The notes beneath the pieces were generated by a model. That model did not search any database. It had not been told where the DNA came from and saw only the letters and a list, made by a program, of their open reading frames with translations. This document shows, one piece after another, positions 1 to 5,356 of a DNA stretch of 6,297 nucleotides (the first letter of the stretch is position 1; each line of letters begins with the position of its first letter). This DNA comes from Desulfobulbaceae bacterium (GTDB taxonomy: Bacteria > Desulfobacterota > Desulfobulbia > Desulfobulbales > DAOVSZ01), in NCBI GenBank assembly GCA_030627725.1, contig DAOVSZ010000168.1, forward strand, positions 1 through 6,297, read 5' to 3'. The position numbers and the translations under genes are program-made.

Positions 1-126
1 GTTCATCCCTTGTCTTCAGCCTTTGCCTTGACAGATGCAGTGGCAAAATTATATGGTACTTTTGGTTCGGAGAAACAATGGTCTCTTGAGGCTCCCTTCG
101 GGAAAGCAGAGCTTCTCTTGGGGTAA
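1..126 (+). CDS. C-terminal end of an unidentified protein (5' end outside window)
   Basis: Frame 1 is open from the first base to a TAA at 124-126 and encodes 41 residues (VHPLSSAFALTDAVAKLYGT at the start, ending in GKAELLLG). It stops 24 nt before the next gene on the same strand, as expected for the preceding gene of an operon. Forty-one open codons can occur by chance, and I recognise no motif, so the call rests on frame, strand and spacing. No function is proposed. Confidence 0.5.
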   Translation, partial: VHPLSSAFALTDAVAKLYGTFGSEKQWSLEAPFGKAELLLG

Positions 127-140
127 TGTATGTATGAATA

Positions 141-146
141 AGGAGA
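141..146 (+). promoter_or_regulatory. Shine-Dalgarno site for the 151-756 gene
   Basis: AGGAGA sits 4 nt before the ATG at 151. It is a good match to the anti-Shine-Dalgarno sequence and fixes that start. Confidence 0.75.
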
Positions 147-150
147 GACA

Positions 151-756
151 ATGAAAAAAATCTTTTTGATCCCTTTTATGCTTTTGGCCTTTTGCGTTCT
201 TCAATGCATTGGAAGTGTTCCGGGTGAAGCAGCGATTGAAGGGGCGCTCTGGGACCTTCATAACAAAAAATATTACCTGAAATGCAACCTCCATGTTGAC
301 CCCAACCGGCACAAGCTTTCTTCGGTCAACTATCAACTGCGCGGATACCTTCTTACGTGGGGCACGCCGGTCAAAATTGTTGAGATTCACCGCAACAAGG
401 TCCTTCTTCAGGATCTTGATACCGAAAAGGAGTATTATTATGAATTTCACTGGAGGACACGGAAAGCGACCTCTCTTAAGACCCATTTGATGCGGATTCT
501 GACCACGGACCTTGAAGCGTTGAAAAAGCAAGTAAGCCTCCTCCAGCAGGTTGATCATGACGGTATTTATAAGGGTCTGGTCCTGAAGGGCATGACCAGA
601 AAAGGCGTTCTGGTCGCAATTGGATATCCACCTGAATTCGTTAATAAATCTTTGATGAAAGAGAAGCAGTGGCACTACTGGTTCAATAGAAACAGCAAAT
701 TTCACGTCTCCTTTGATCAACAGGGAAAAGTGTATGAAATTAACGGGACGTATTAA
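151..756 (+). CDS. Exported hypothetical protein with BamE/SmpA-like C-terminal region
   Basis: The product has 201 residues. The N-terminus (MKKIFLIPFMLLAFCVLQCI) is a typical Sec signal peptide with likely cleavage near GEAA (about residues 25-28). Cysteines C15 and C19 are not in a good lipobox because -1 is F or Q, so a periplasmic or loosely envelope-associated protein is more likely than a lipoprotein. The middle (about 30-135) is charged and unrecognised. The last ~62 residues (from 140) resemble the small BamE/SmpA fold in pattern: a YKGLVLKGMT segment where BamE has its 'I..GMT...V...LG.P' motif, then a W-H-Y-W-F strand, and a final FDQQGKVYEINGTY strand. The start is fixed by AGGAGA. 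The gene lies 24 nt after the preceding gene and 52 nt before the CsgG-like gene. The fold resemblance is from memory and moderate; actual membership of the Bam complex is not implied. Confidence 0.72.
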   Translation: MKKIFLIPFMLLAFCVLQCIGSVPGEAAIEGALWDLHNKKYYLKCNLHVDPNRHKLSSVNYQLRGYLLTWGTPVKIVEIHRNKVLLQDLDTEKEYYYEFHWRTRKATSLKTHLMRILTTDLEALKKQVSLLQQVDHDGIYKGLVLKGMTRKGVLVAIGYPPEFVNKSLMKEKQWHYWFNRNSKFHVSFDQQGKVYEINGTY

Positions 757-763
757 TCTGTAA

Positions 764-784
764 CCCTGAACCTTGAATCTGAAA
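764..784 (+). repeat. Degenerate heptad repeat in the gap before the CsgG-like gene
   Basis: The 52-nt gap contains CCCTGAA, CCTTGAA and TCTGAAA in direct succession, three near-identical 7-mers. This is a short degenerate tandem repeat. A TTG at 773 within it opens the longer reading frame of the next gene, but a repeat with no Shine-Dalgarno site is a poor start. Confidence 0.35.
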
Positions 785-808
785 CCTATCTTGTTTACGA
801 GAAAGATT

Positions 809-1996
809 ATGAAAAAAATTACATTATTCCTGGTTGTTTTTGCAGCTTCTCTTTTTTGCTCCCTGCCGAGTTTTGCGGAAAGTTTTCAAAAGACAAAGAT
901 TGCTGTTATCGATTTTGAACTGCAGGGCGAAGGTTTTGAGACCGCTGACATGGGTTCGATTGTGGCGGAATGGTTTATCACCGCCCTAGTCAAGGACGGA
1001 CGTTTCGAGGTTATCGAAAGGGGGCTCTTAAAGAAAATCCTGGATGAACAGAAGCTTGGCATGAGCGGTGTTGTGGATGAACAGAGCGCCACCAAAATCG
1101 GCAAACTTCTTGGGGTCAAGGTCATTATCTCCGGATCGGTGATGAAACTTGGAGAGCAGACCGAGGTCAATGCCAGGATCATTGATGTGGAAAGCGCCTC
1201 GATCATTGCGGCAGAGAATGTAAAGAGTTATCAGGCAGCCCGGCTTCAGGATATGATTGTCCAGATGTCGCAGAAGATTATCAAGAATTTTCCTCTGGAA
1301 GGCTACATTGTAAACAGGGACGGAAAGAAGGTGACCATTGACCTTGGCTTAAGGGCCGGGGTCAAGTCCGACATGGAGTTTGTCGTCTATAAAGAAGGAA
1401 AGGTGATCAAGCATCCCAAGACCGGTGAGGTGCTCGATGTTGAACGTATTCAGACCGGGAAGGTGAAGATAAAGACCGTTAGAGATAAGATTTCAGATGG
1501 TGTGATACTCAAAGAAGAAAAATCAGGCGATGTAGCATATGGCCAGCTGGTGCAGAGCCTTGCCGTACAGAAGAAAACAACGGATCAGAGTGAATTGAGA
1601 AAGAAGATTTTAAGTTCTCCGGCGCTTAAAAAAAGGATCATGGAAAAGGCTGGTGTAGAGCGCGGGGGGGCAAAGAAGGACCTGCCGATGCGGGCCAGGA
1701 AGGTTATCAATATGATTGAATCCGGGATCGACAAGCAGATGGTCCGGGCGGGGAAAATGATCGGAAAATCAGGAGAAAACCATCCTGCAGTGTTTGAGGC
1801 CGTGAACAGTGCGCTGCTCAAAGGCTATAAAAAAGGAGGGTCTGACAGGACCCATGTTGACGCCATGTCATGGTTCTGCAGGGTCCTGGGGGATTCCGGC
1901 AATGCAAAGTATAAGAGCACCTTGGAACTTGTCAAAAAAAATGGGTCACACCGGAAATTACAAGGCTATGCGGACAAGGCGTATCGTTCCCTATAA
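809..1996 (+). CDS. Secreted CsgG-like protein with C-terminal helical repeat module
   Basis: I place the start at the ATG at 809 (395 residues) rather than the upstream TTG at 773. From there the protein begins with a textbook signal peptide, MKKITLFLVVFAASLFC, cleaved after SFA (residue 23); the TTG would add 12 residues in front of it. The preceding GAGAAAG is only a weak ribosome site. Residues ~30-145 match the CsgG-like fold: KIAVIDFELQGEG, then GRFEVIERGLLKKILDEQ, then ATKIGKLLGVKVIISGSV. CsgG relatives (FlgO/FlgT-like, LpoB-like) are envelope proteins often tied to secretion or assembly. Residues ~165-255 (DLGLRAGVKSDMEFVVYKEG, KHPKTGEVLDVE) resemble the small beta domain that often follows CsgG-like domains. 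Residues ~295-395 are an alpha-helical module found twice in the next gene. E. coli CsgG is a lipoprotein; here no lipobox is visible. The exact role is unknown. Confidence 0.85.
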   Translation: MKKITLFLVVFAASLFCSLPSFAESFQKTKIAVIDFELQGEGFETADMGSIVAEWFITALVKDGRFEVIERGLLKKILDEQKLGMSGVVDEQSATKIGKLLGVKVIISGSVMKLGEQTEVNARIIDVESASIIAAENVKSYQAARLQDMIVQMSQKIIKNFPLEGYIVNRDGKKVTIDLGLRAGVKSDMEFVVYKEGKVIKHPKTGEVLDVERIQTGKVKIKTVRDKISDGVILKEEKSGDVAYGQLVQSLAVQKKTTDQSELRKKILSSPALKKRIMEKAGVERGGAKKDLPMRARKVINMIESGIDKQMVRAGKMIGKSGENHPAVFEAVNSALLKGYKKGGSDRTHVDAMSWFCRVLGDSGNAKYKSTLELVKKNGSHRKLQGYADKAYRSL

Positions 1997-2006
1997 AAAA
2001 AGATAT

Positions 2007-2012
2007 GGAGGA
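2007..2012 (+). promoter_or_regulatory. Shine-Dalgarno site for the 2018-2791 gene
   Basis: GGAGGA lies 5 nt before the ATG at 2018, a near-consensus site. It follows the upstream stop codon by 10 nt, which supports translation from a shared transcript. Confidence 0.75.
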
Positions 2013-2017
2013 AGAAT

Positions 2018-2791
2018 ATGAGAAAAAAGAGCCAGTTACGTAAAAAAATCTTTTGTCTGCTTATTACGGTCCTGCTTTTCACCCCTGAGGCCTGGGCCGC
2101 GGCGGACAGGTCGGATGAGGTGAACAGACTGACAGGCATGATTCATTCCGGCAGTATAAATAAAAAAACCGAAGCGGCAAAAATTATTACCAGGTCCGGC
2201 TTTTCTGATCGGCCCCTTTTTGAACTGATCAGAAAGGAACTGGAAGCCGGCTATCTGGAGCAGCCGGGGAACTCGAAGCATATCGACCTGATGGCCTGGT
2301 ACTGCAAGGCGCTGGCCTCTTCCGGTCTTGCAGAGTATCAGGAGGTCCTGCAGCTGGTCGTGGAAACCACGGCAGACCCGAAACTTGAGAGATATGCCGG
2401 GCAGAGCCTGGCCATGATTGATGAGTATGCCGAGCGGAACACGATCATGGCGGACACGACCTATGCTGATACCGGTCTTGATGCCGAGTCGGTGCGACTG
2501 ATCAATATGCTGAAATCAGATATGGCAGGATTAAAACGGGACGCGGCAAAGCTGATTATCAGGGCAGGTTCGGTGGACCCTCTAATTTATGACGTTGTCA
2601 GCGAAGAGCTCCTGAAGGGATACGAGAAGGCGCTTGACAAGACCTCTGTGGATGCCCTGGCCTGTCTCTGCAAGGCCCTTGCTGCTTCCGGCGATGCAAA
2701 GCATAAGGAAGCCCTGCAACTGGTTGCAACGACCTCAGATAATCCGAAACTGGTGAAATATGCCGAGCAGGCCCATGACTCCATTGAGTAA
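2018..2791 (+). CDS. Secreted protein of two ~100-residue helical repeats
   Basis: The product has 257 residues. A signal peptide (basic start, hydrophobic core IFCLLITVLLF, cleavage near AWA at residue 27) predicts export. The mature protein is two tandem copies of one module, residues ~34-135 and ~157-257, joined by a short acidic linker. Shared landmarks in order are a leading 'L..MI.SG' helix, 'AAK.I.R.G', 'EL..GY', 'K..D.MAWYCKALA.SG.A.Y/H.E.LQLV' and 'PKL..YA.Q....I'. The same module ends the CsgG-like protein just upstream, so the two genes probably share function, origin or a binding partner. The helical periodicity suggests an alpha-solenoid (HEAT/TPR-like) binding protein; I see no catalytic motif. 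The stop at 2789 is followed one codon later by a second in-frame TAA at 2795. Name and function are unknown. Confidence 0.82.
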   Translation: MRKKSQLRKKIFCLLITVLLFTPEAWAAADRSDEVNRLTGMIHSGSINKKTEAAKIITRSGFSDRPLFELIRKELEAGYLEQPGNSKHIDLMAWYCKALASSGLAEYQEVLQLVVETTADPKLERYAGQSLAMIDEYAERNTIMADTTYADTGLDAESVRLINMLKSDMAGLKRDAAKLIIRAGSVDPLIYDVVSEELLKGYEKALDKTSVDALACLCKALAASGDAKHKEALQLVATTSDNPKLVKYAEQAHDSIE

Positions 2792-2793
2792 TG

Positions 2794-2900
2794 GTAAGCC
2801 ATCACAGGGGCCTCATCTCCTTTGTCATCGGCCTGTTCACATAGAGGGACTATAGTTCACAGACCTCTTTCGCGGATATGAGGCCCCTGCAATAGCTTAC
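2794..2900. repeat. Fold-back element A (27-bp imperfect inverted repeat)
   Basis: The left arm (2794-2820, starting GTAAGCCATCACAGGGGCC) and right arm (2874-2900) are inverted copies matching at 23 of 27 positions, separated by 53 nt. The strongest part is CAGGGGCCTCAT paired with ATGAGGCCCCTG. The loop carries the core shared with element B. There is no T-run after the right arm, so it is not an ordinary intrinsic terminator. It fills most of the gap between the secreted-repeat gene and the radical SAM gene. A mobile miniature element, or a structured RNA in the leader of the radical SAM gene, are both possible. Confidence 0.75.
2823..2877. other. Conserved hairpin core of fold-back element A
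   Basis: The arms GGCCTGTTCACATAG (2830-2844) and CTATAGTTCACAGACC (2850-2865) pair around an AGGGA loop with one bulged A after CTAT. The block aligns, almost without gaps, with 5257-5310: TGTC, CGGCC, CATAG, GGACTATAG, CCT and CGCG are shared at matching spacing. The paired positions differ between copies in a compensatory way (see findings). The strand of any function is unknown. Confidence 0.65.
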
Positions 2901-2943
2901 AACACTGGGGCGGGGCGTTTCTTTGGTAGCCATATCCTGTGAT
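2901..2943 (+). repeat. ~43-nt hairpin repeat, copy 1, upstream of the radical SAM gene
   Basis: GGGCGGGGC, then TTTCTTTGG, then GTGAT at the end align with 4411-4454 (GGGCGGAGC, TTTCTTTGG, GTGAT) with scattered substitutions and one indel. AACAC at 2901-2905 can pair with GTGAT at 2939-2943 with one mismatch, enclosing a weaker inner stem whose loop is the conserved TTTCTTTGG. It ends 12 nt before the chosen ATG at 2956. A leader RNA element or a dispersed repeat are both possible; I do not recognise a known riboswitch. Confidence 0.55.
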
Positions 2944-2955
2944 CAGATACAAATA

Positions 2956-4407
2956 ATGCCAGCCATAAATGATACAAAAATAGTACTTGTCCACCCGCTG
3001 GGATATCTGCCCGAGGCAGCAGGCAAAGATATCTCCAGAAAGGCCAATATAATGCCGCCGCTCGGTCTGGCTTCGATCGCCGCATTTCTGGAGAAGCATA
3101 CGTTTACGGCAGATATTATCGATTGCTACGCCAGACCCGATTCGGTGCGGGTCATACGGGACTATCTCCTGGCAGAAAAACCGGCCTTTATCGGGTTCAG
3201 CTGCACCACATCAAGCTTTCTCGATGGAGTCAGACTTGCAGCCATGGCAAAGGATGTCCTTCCTGCCATTAAAACGGTTTTCGGCGGCCCGCATGTTTCT
3301 GCGTTGCGGGAAAAGATTTTGGCCGATTTTCCGGTTGTCGACTTTGTTGTAGCAGGGGAGGGGGAACAGGCGCTGCTTGAACTTCTTTCGTGCGGTGGCG
3401 GCAGCGAGGCCCTCTCAATTCCAGGTGTTCTTTCGCGGGACAGACAAGGGAATATATCTTTTCCAGGATATCCTGAGGCGCTGGTTGAACTTGACACCCT
3501 CCCCTTTCCGGCCTACGAAAAACTTGCCGGATTTCCAGATGCCTACAAGCTGCCCATCTTCAACTACCCAAGCACACCCAATACAAGCTGCATTACCAGC
3601 CGGGGGTGTCCTTACAGCTGCAGCTACTGCGACCGTTCGGTGTTCCGGCGCAGTTTCAGATATAATTCCGCCGGCTATCTTTACAACCATTTATCGTACC
3701 TGAAAGACTGCTTCCGCATCCGGCACGTCAATTTTTACGATGATCAATTTACCTTTAATCGCAAGAGGATAGATACGTTTACCCGGATGTTGATAGACGA
3801 GCCTCTTGGCATCACCTTCAACTGCGCAGTGCGAGCAGAGCATATCGACCTTGATCTGTTGAGGCAGATGAAGGCTGCCGGGTGCTGGATGATCAGCCTG
3901 GGGATTGAGACCGGTGATGAGAACCTTCTCGCAAGGCACCGCCAGAACGCCGACCTGGAGTTGCTGTCCGCGAAGATCCGGCTCATCAAAAAGGCGGGCA
4001 TCCGCACCAAGGGCCTTTTGATGATCGGTCTTCCCGGAGAGACCGAAGCAAGCGTAAAAAAGAGTATGGACTATGTCTTTTCACACCCGATCGATGATTT
4101 TAACCTGGCAAAATTTACCCCTTTTCCCGGCTCGCCGGTCTATGAAAAAATTCATGAATACGGTGTGTTTGATGAGGACTGGGAAAAGATGGACTGCATG
4201 CATTTTCAATTTGTTCCGAATGGGATGACAAAAGAGCAGCTGGAGGAATATTTTCTCCTTTTTTATAAGAGCCATTTTCACAGAAGCAAGGTCCTTCTCG
4301 GCTATCTGACGATGCTCTGGCAATCACCGGACAGCTGGATCCGGTTTTTGCGTAACGCGGCAACGTTTATTAACTTTGCACGAAGCAACAAGCGCCTTGG
4401 CGCGTAA
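2956..4407 (+). CDS. B12-binding domain radical SAM enzyme
   Basis: From the ATG at 2956 the product has 483 residues. A TTG at 2923 would extend it by 11 residues, but that codon lies inside an intergenic repeat, so I prefer 2956; neither start has a clear Shine-Dalgarno site. Residues ~7-150 form a cobalamin-binding-type Rossmann domain (PPLGLASIAAFLE, FIGFSCTTSS, FGGPHVS, VAGEGEQALLELL) with no DxHxxG motif, as is common in the BchE-like class. The radical SAM domain follows, with the iron-sulfur motif CPYSCSYC (C218, C222, C225), then NFYDDQFTF, ISLGIETGDENLL, KGLLMIGLPGET and KFTPFPGSPVYEKI. The family uses S-adenosylmethionine and cobalamin for methylation, cyclisation or other radical chemistry on unactivated carbons. 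Its position before reductase, dehydratase and LolA-like genes suggests a lipid or polyene substrate; that is inference. BchE- or hopanoid-type activities cannot be told apart from sequence alone. Confidence 0.9.
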   Translation: MPAINDTKIVLVHPLGYLPEAAGKDISRKANIMPPLGLASIAAFLEKHTFTADIIDCYARPDSVRVIRDYLLAEKPAFIGFSCTTSSFLDGVRLAAMAKDVLPAIKTVFGGPHVSALREKILADFPVVDFVVAGEGEQALLELLSCGGGSEALSIPGVLSRDRQGNISFPGYPEALVELDTLPFPAYEKLAGFPDAYKLPIFNYPSTPNTSCITSRGCPYSCSYCDRSVFRRSFRYNSAGYLYNHLSYLKDCFRIRHVNFYDDQFTFNRKRIDTFTRMLIDEPLGITFNCAVRAEHIDLDLLRQMKAAGCWMISLGIETGDENLLARHRQNADLELLSAKIRLIKKAGIRTKGLLMIGLPGETEASVKKSMDYVFSHPIDDFNLAKFTPFPGSPVYEKIHEYGVFDEDWEKMDCMHFQFVPNGMTKEQLEEYFLLFYKSHFHRSKVLLGYLTMLWQSPDSWIRFLRNAATFINFARSNKRLGA

Positions 4408-4454
4408 GCCATCACAGAGGGCGGAGCTTTTCTTTGGCAGCTTTGCCACGTGAT
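4404..4454 (+). repeat. ~50-nt hairpin repeat, copy 2, upstream of fabG
   Basis: It begins with GTAAGCCATCACAG (4404-4417), identical to 2794-2807, and overlaps the stop codon of the radical SAM gene (TAA 4405-4407). The rest (4418-4454) matches 2908-2943. GGCGGAGCT pairs with AGCTTTGCC over 9 bp, allowing two G-U pairs, around a TTTCTTTGGC loop; outer ATCAC (4411-4415) pairs with GTGAT (4450-4454). It ends 23 nt before the fabG ATG, just ahead of its ribosome site. A 5' leader element or an interspersed palindrome are both possible. There is no T-run, so termination is unlikely. Confidence 0.6.
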
Positions 4455-4461
4455 TAAAAAT

Positions 4462-4466
4462 AGGAG
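4462..4466 (+). promoter_or_regulatory. Shine-Dalgarno site for fabG
   Basis: AGGAG lies 11 nt before the ATG at 4478. The spacing is slightly long, but the match is good and no competing start is near. Confidence 0.6.
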
Positions 4467-4477
4467 AAGAATTCACG

Positions 4478-5203
4478 ATGAAAGCGCAGATCGCCTTCAT
4501 ATCAGGCGGCAGTCAGGGGATCGGGGCTGCGATAGCAAAAAAACTTGCAGCCTCCGGGTTCGATATCTGGCTCAACTACCATTCGGCCCATGACGCGGCA
4601 AAAGAGGTAGAAAAAGAAATAAGAAGTTCCGGCCGAAACTGCCGCCTTCTGCCCTTTGATATCGCCGACGAGAAGCAGGTGGCCAAGGCCCTTGAGCCAC
4701 TGTTAGACAAGGAGACCCCCTATGCCTTGGTCCACAACGCAGGTGTCACCAGGGACACCCTGGTTGCGCTGATGAAGCGCGAAGAGTGGGACCGGGTCCT
4801 TGATGTGCACCTTACCGGTTTTTTTCTTCTTTCACGGCTTTTTGTCAAGGCAATGATTCCGGCCCGGCGTGGAAGAATCGTCAGCATTGCCTCTGTTTCC
4901 GGAGAAACAGGACAGGCCGGGCAGGTGAATTATTCAGCTGCCAAGGCCGGTCTTATCGGGGCCTCAAAGGCGCTGGCAAGAGAGATTGCAAAGCGGAATA
5001 TCCTGGTCAACGTGGTCTCTCCCGGCCTGATTGAAACTGCGATGATTGACGGTCTGCCGCTTGACAAAATTTTGCCCGCCGTGCCTTTAGGCCGGGTCGG
5101 CAGACCGGAAGAGGTGGCCGGGATAGTGAATTTTCTCTTAAGCGATGAGGCAAGCTATATTACCGGGCAGGTTATAGGGGTCAACGGCGGCCTGTATATG
5201 TAA
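4478..5203 (+). CDS. fabG: FabG-type 3-oxoacyl-ACP reductase (short-chain dehydrogenase)
   Basis: The product has 241 residues, the normal FabG length. It should reduce 3-oxoacyl-ACP to 3-hydroxyacyl-ACP with NADPH in the cytoplasm. The nucleotide-binding loop is SGGSQGIGAAIA (residues 9-20), and the usual NNAG appears as HNAG (86-89). The catalytic residues are S139 (in IASVSG), Y152 and K156 (NYSAAKAG). The Asn normally found in the 'TNLxxxF' helix is a His here (H111, DVHLTG), a change also seen in other short-chain dehydrogenases. NVVSPGLIETAM, PLGRVGRPEEVA and the ending YITGQVIGVNGGLYM are classic. Its place between a radical SAM gene and an ApeP-like dehydratase suggests a pathway-specific reductase (like ApeQ of aryl-polyene clusters) rather than the housekeeping one. 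Its last codons are part of a perfect inverted repeat. Confidence 0.92.
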   Translation: MKAQIAFISGGSQGIGAAIAKKLAASGFDIWLNYHSAHDAAKEVEKEIRSSGRNCRLLPFDIADEKQVAKALEPLLDKETPYALVHNAGVTRDTLVALMKREEWDRVLDVHLTGFFLLSRLFVKAMIPARRGRIVSIASVSGETGQAGQVNYSAAKAGLIGASKALAREIAKRNILVNVVSPGLIETAMIDGLPLDKILPAVPLGRVGRPEEVAGIVNFLLSDEASYITGQVIGVNGGLYM

Positions 5204-5207
5204 AAAA

Positions 5208-5334
5208 CTCCCGAATGCACTAAATCTGCTTCGGAGTCTCGCGGTGCTCGCTTACCTGTCTGCGGCCATCCCGCATAGCGGACTATAGCGGAATAGCCTT
5301 ATCCGCGCATCTTCAGCACCTTCGGGAGTTTTTT
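5208..5334 (+). terminator. Possible intrinsic terminator formed by fold-back element B
   Basis: CTCCCGAA (5208-5215) pairs with TTCGGGAG (5321-5328), followed by six Ts (5329-5334); six As precede the left arm, so it would read as bidirectional. Stem and T-run are classic, but the very large structured interior is unusual, and real termination would cut the dehydratase off from the operon with only 22 nt left for a promoter. Partial termination or attenuation is possible. Confidence 0.4.
5257..5310. other. Conserved hairpin core of fold-back element B
   Basis: GGCCATCCCGCATAG (5264-5278) pairs with CTATAGCGGAATAGCC (5283-5298) around a CGGA loop with a bulged A after CTAT, the same design and arm lengths as 2830-2865. 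Flanking TGTC (5257) and CCTTATCCGCG (5297-5307) also correspond. ATAGCGGA occurs twice in a row (5275 and 5285), so part of the identity is low-complexity. Confidence 0.65.
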
Positions 5335-5356
5335 ACATATACAGGTGTAAATTATT

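Larger units (their letters stand above)
5191..5345. repeat. Fold-back element B (perfect 25-bp inverted repeat)
   Basis: The left arm 5191-5215 begins with CCTGTATATGTAA, the last codons and stop of fabG, and continues AAAAACTCCCGAA. The right arm 5321-5345 is its exact reverse complement, with a 105-nt interior. Inside, TGCT (5227) pairs with AGCA (5315), GGAG (5233) with CTTC (5311) and CGCGG (5240) with CCGCG (5303), so most of the 155 nt can form one long hairpin. The interior contains the core shared with element A. Because the left arm is coding, the right arm is presumably the copy. The right arm ends 11 nt before the next gene. Confidence 0.85.

Noticed and set aside
49..720. A 223-codon open frame on the minus strand, longer than the plus-strand gene it overlaps
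   Set aside because: The plus-strand frame 151-756 has a strong ribosome site, a clear signal peptide and operon spacing. The minus translation has no recognisable signal or domain and looks like an antisense shadow.
773..808. TTG at 773 as the start of the CsgG-like gene
   Set aside because: It lies in a heptad repeat without a ribosome site and would put 12 residues before a perfectly formed signal peptide.
2822..2856. A sigma-70 promoter using TTGTCA (2822) and TATAGT (2851)
   Set aside because: The spacer is 23 nt, far from the usual 17, and TATAG belongs to a hairpin conserved for pairing; the counterpart in element B lacks the -35-like box.
2794..2955. A cobalamin riboswitch upstream of the B12-binding radical SAM gene
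   Set aside because: The conserved B12-box is not present, and such enzymes are not usually controlled by that riboswitch.
4404..4454. Integron attC sites flanking the radical SAM gene as a gene cassette
   Set aside because: The GTTRRRY/RYYYAAC core sites of attC are absent, and no integrase is seen.
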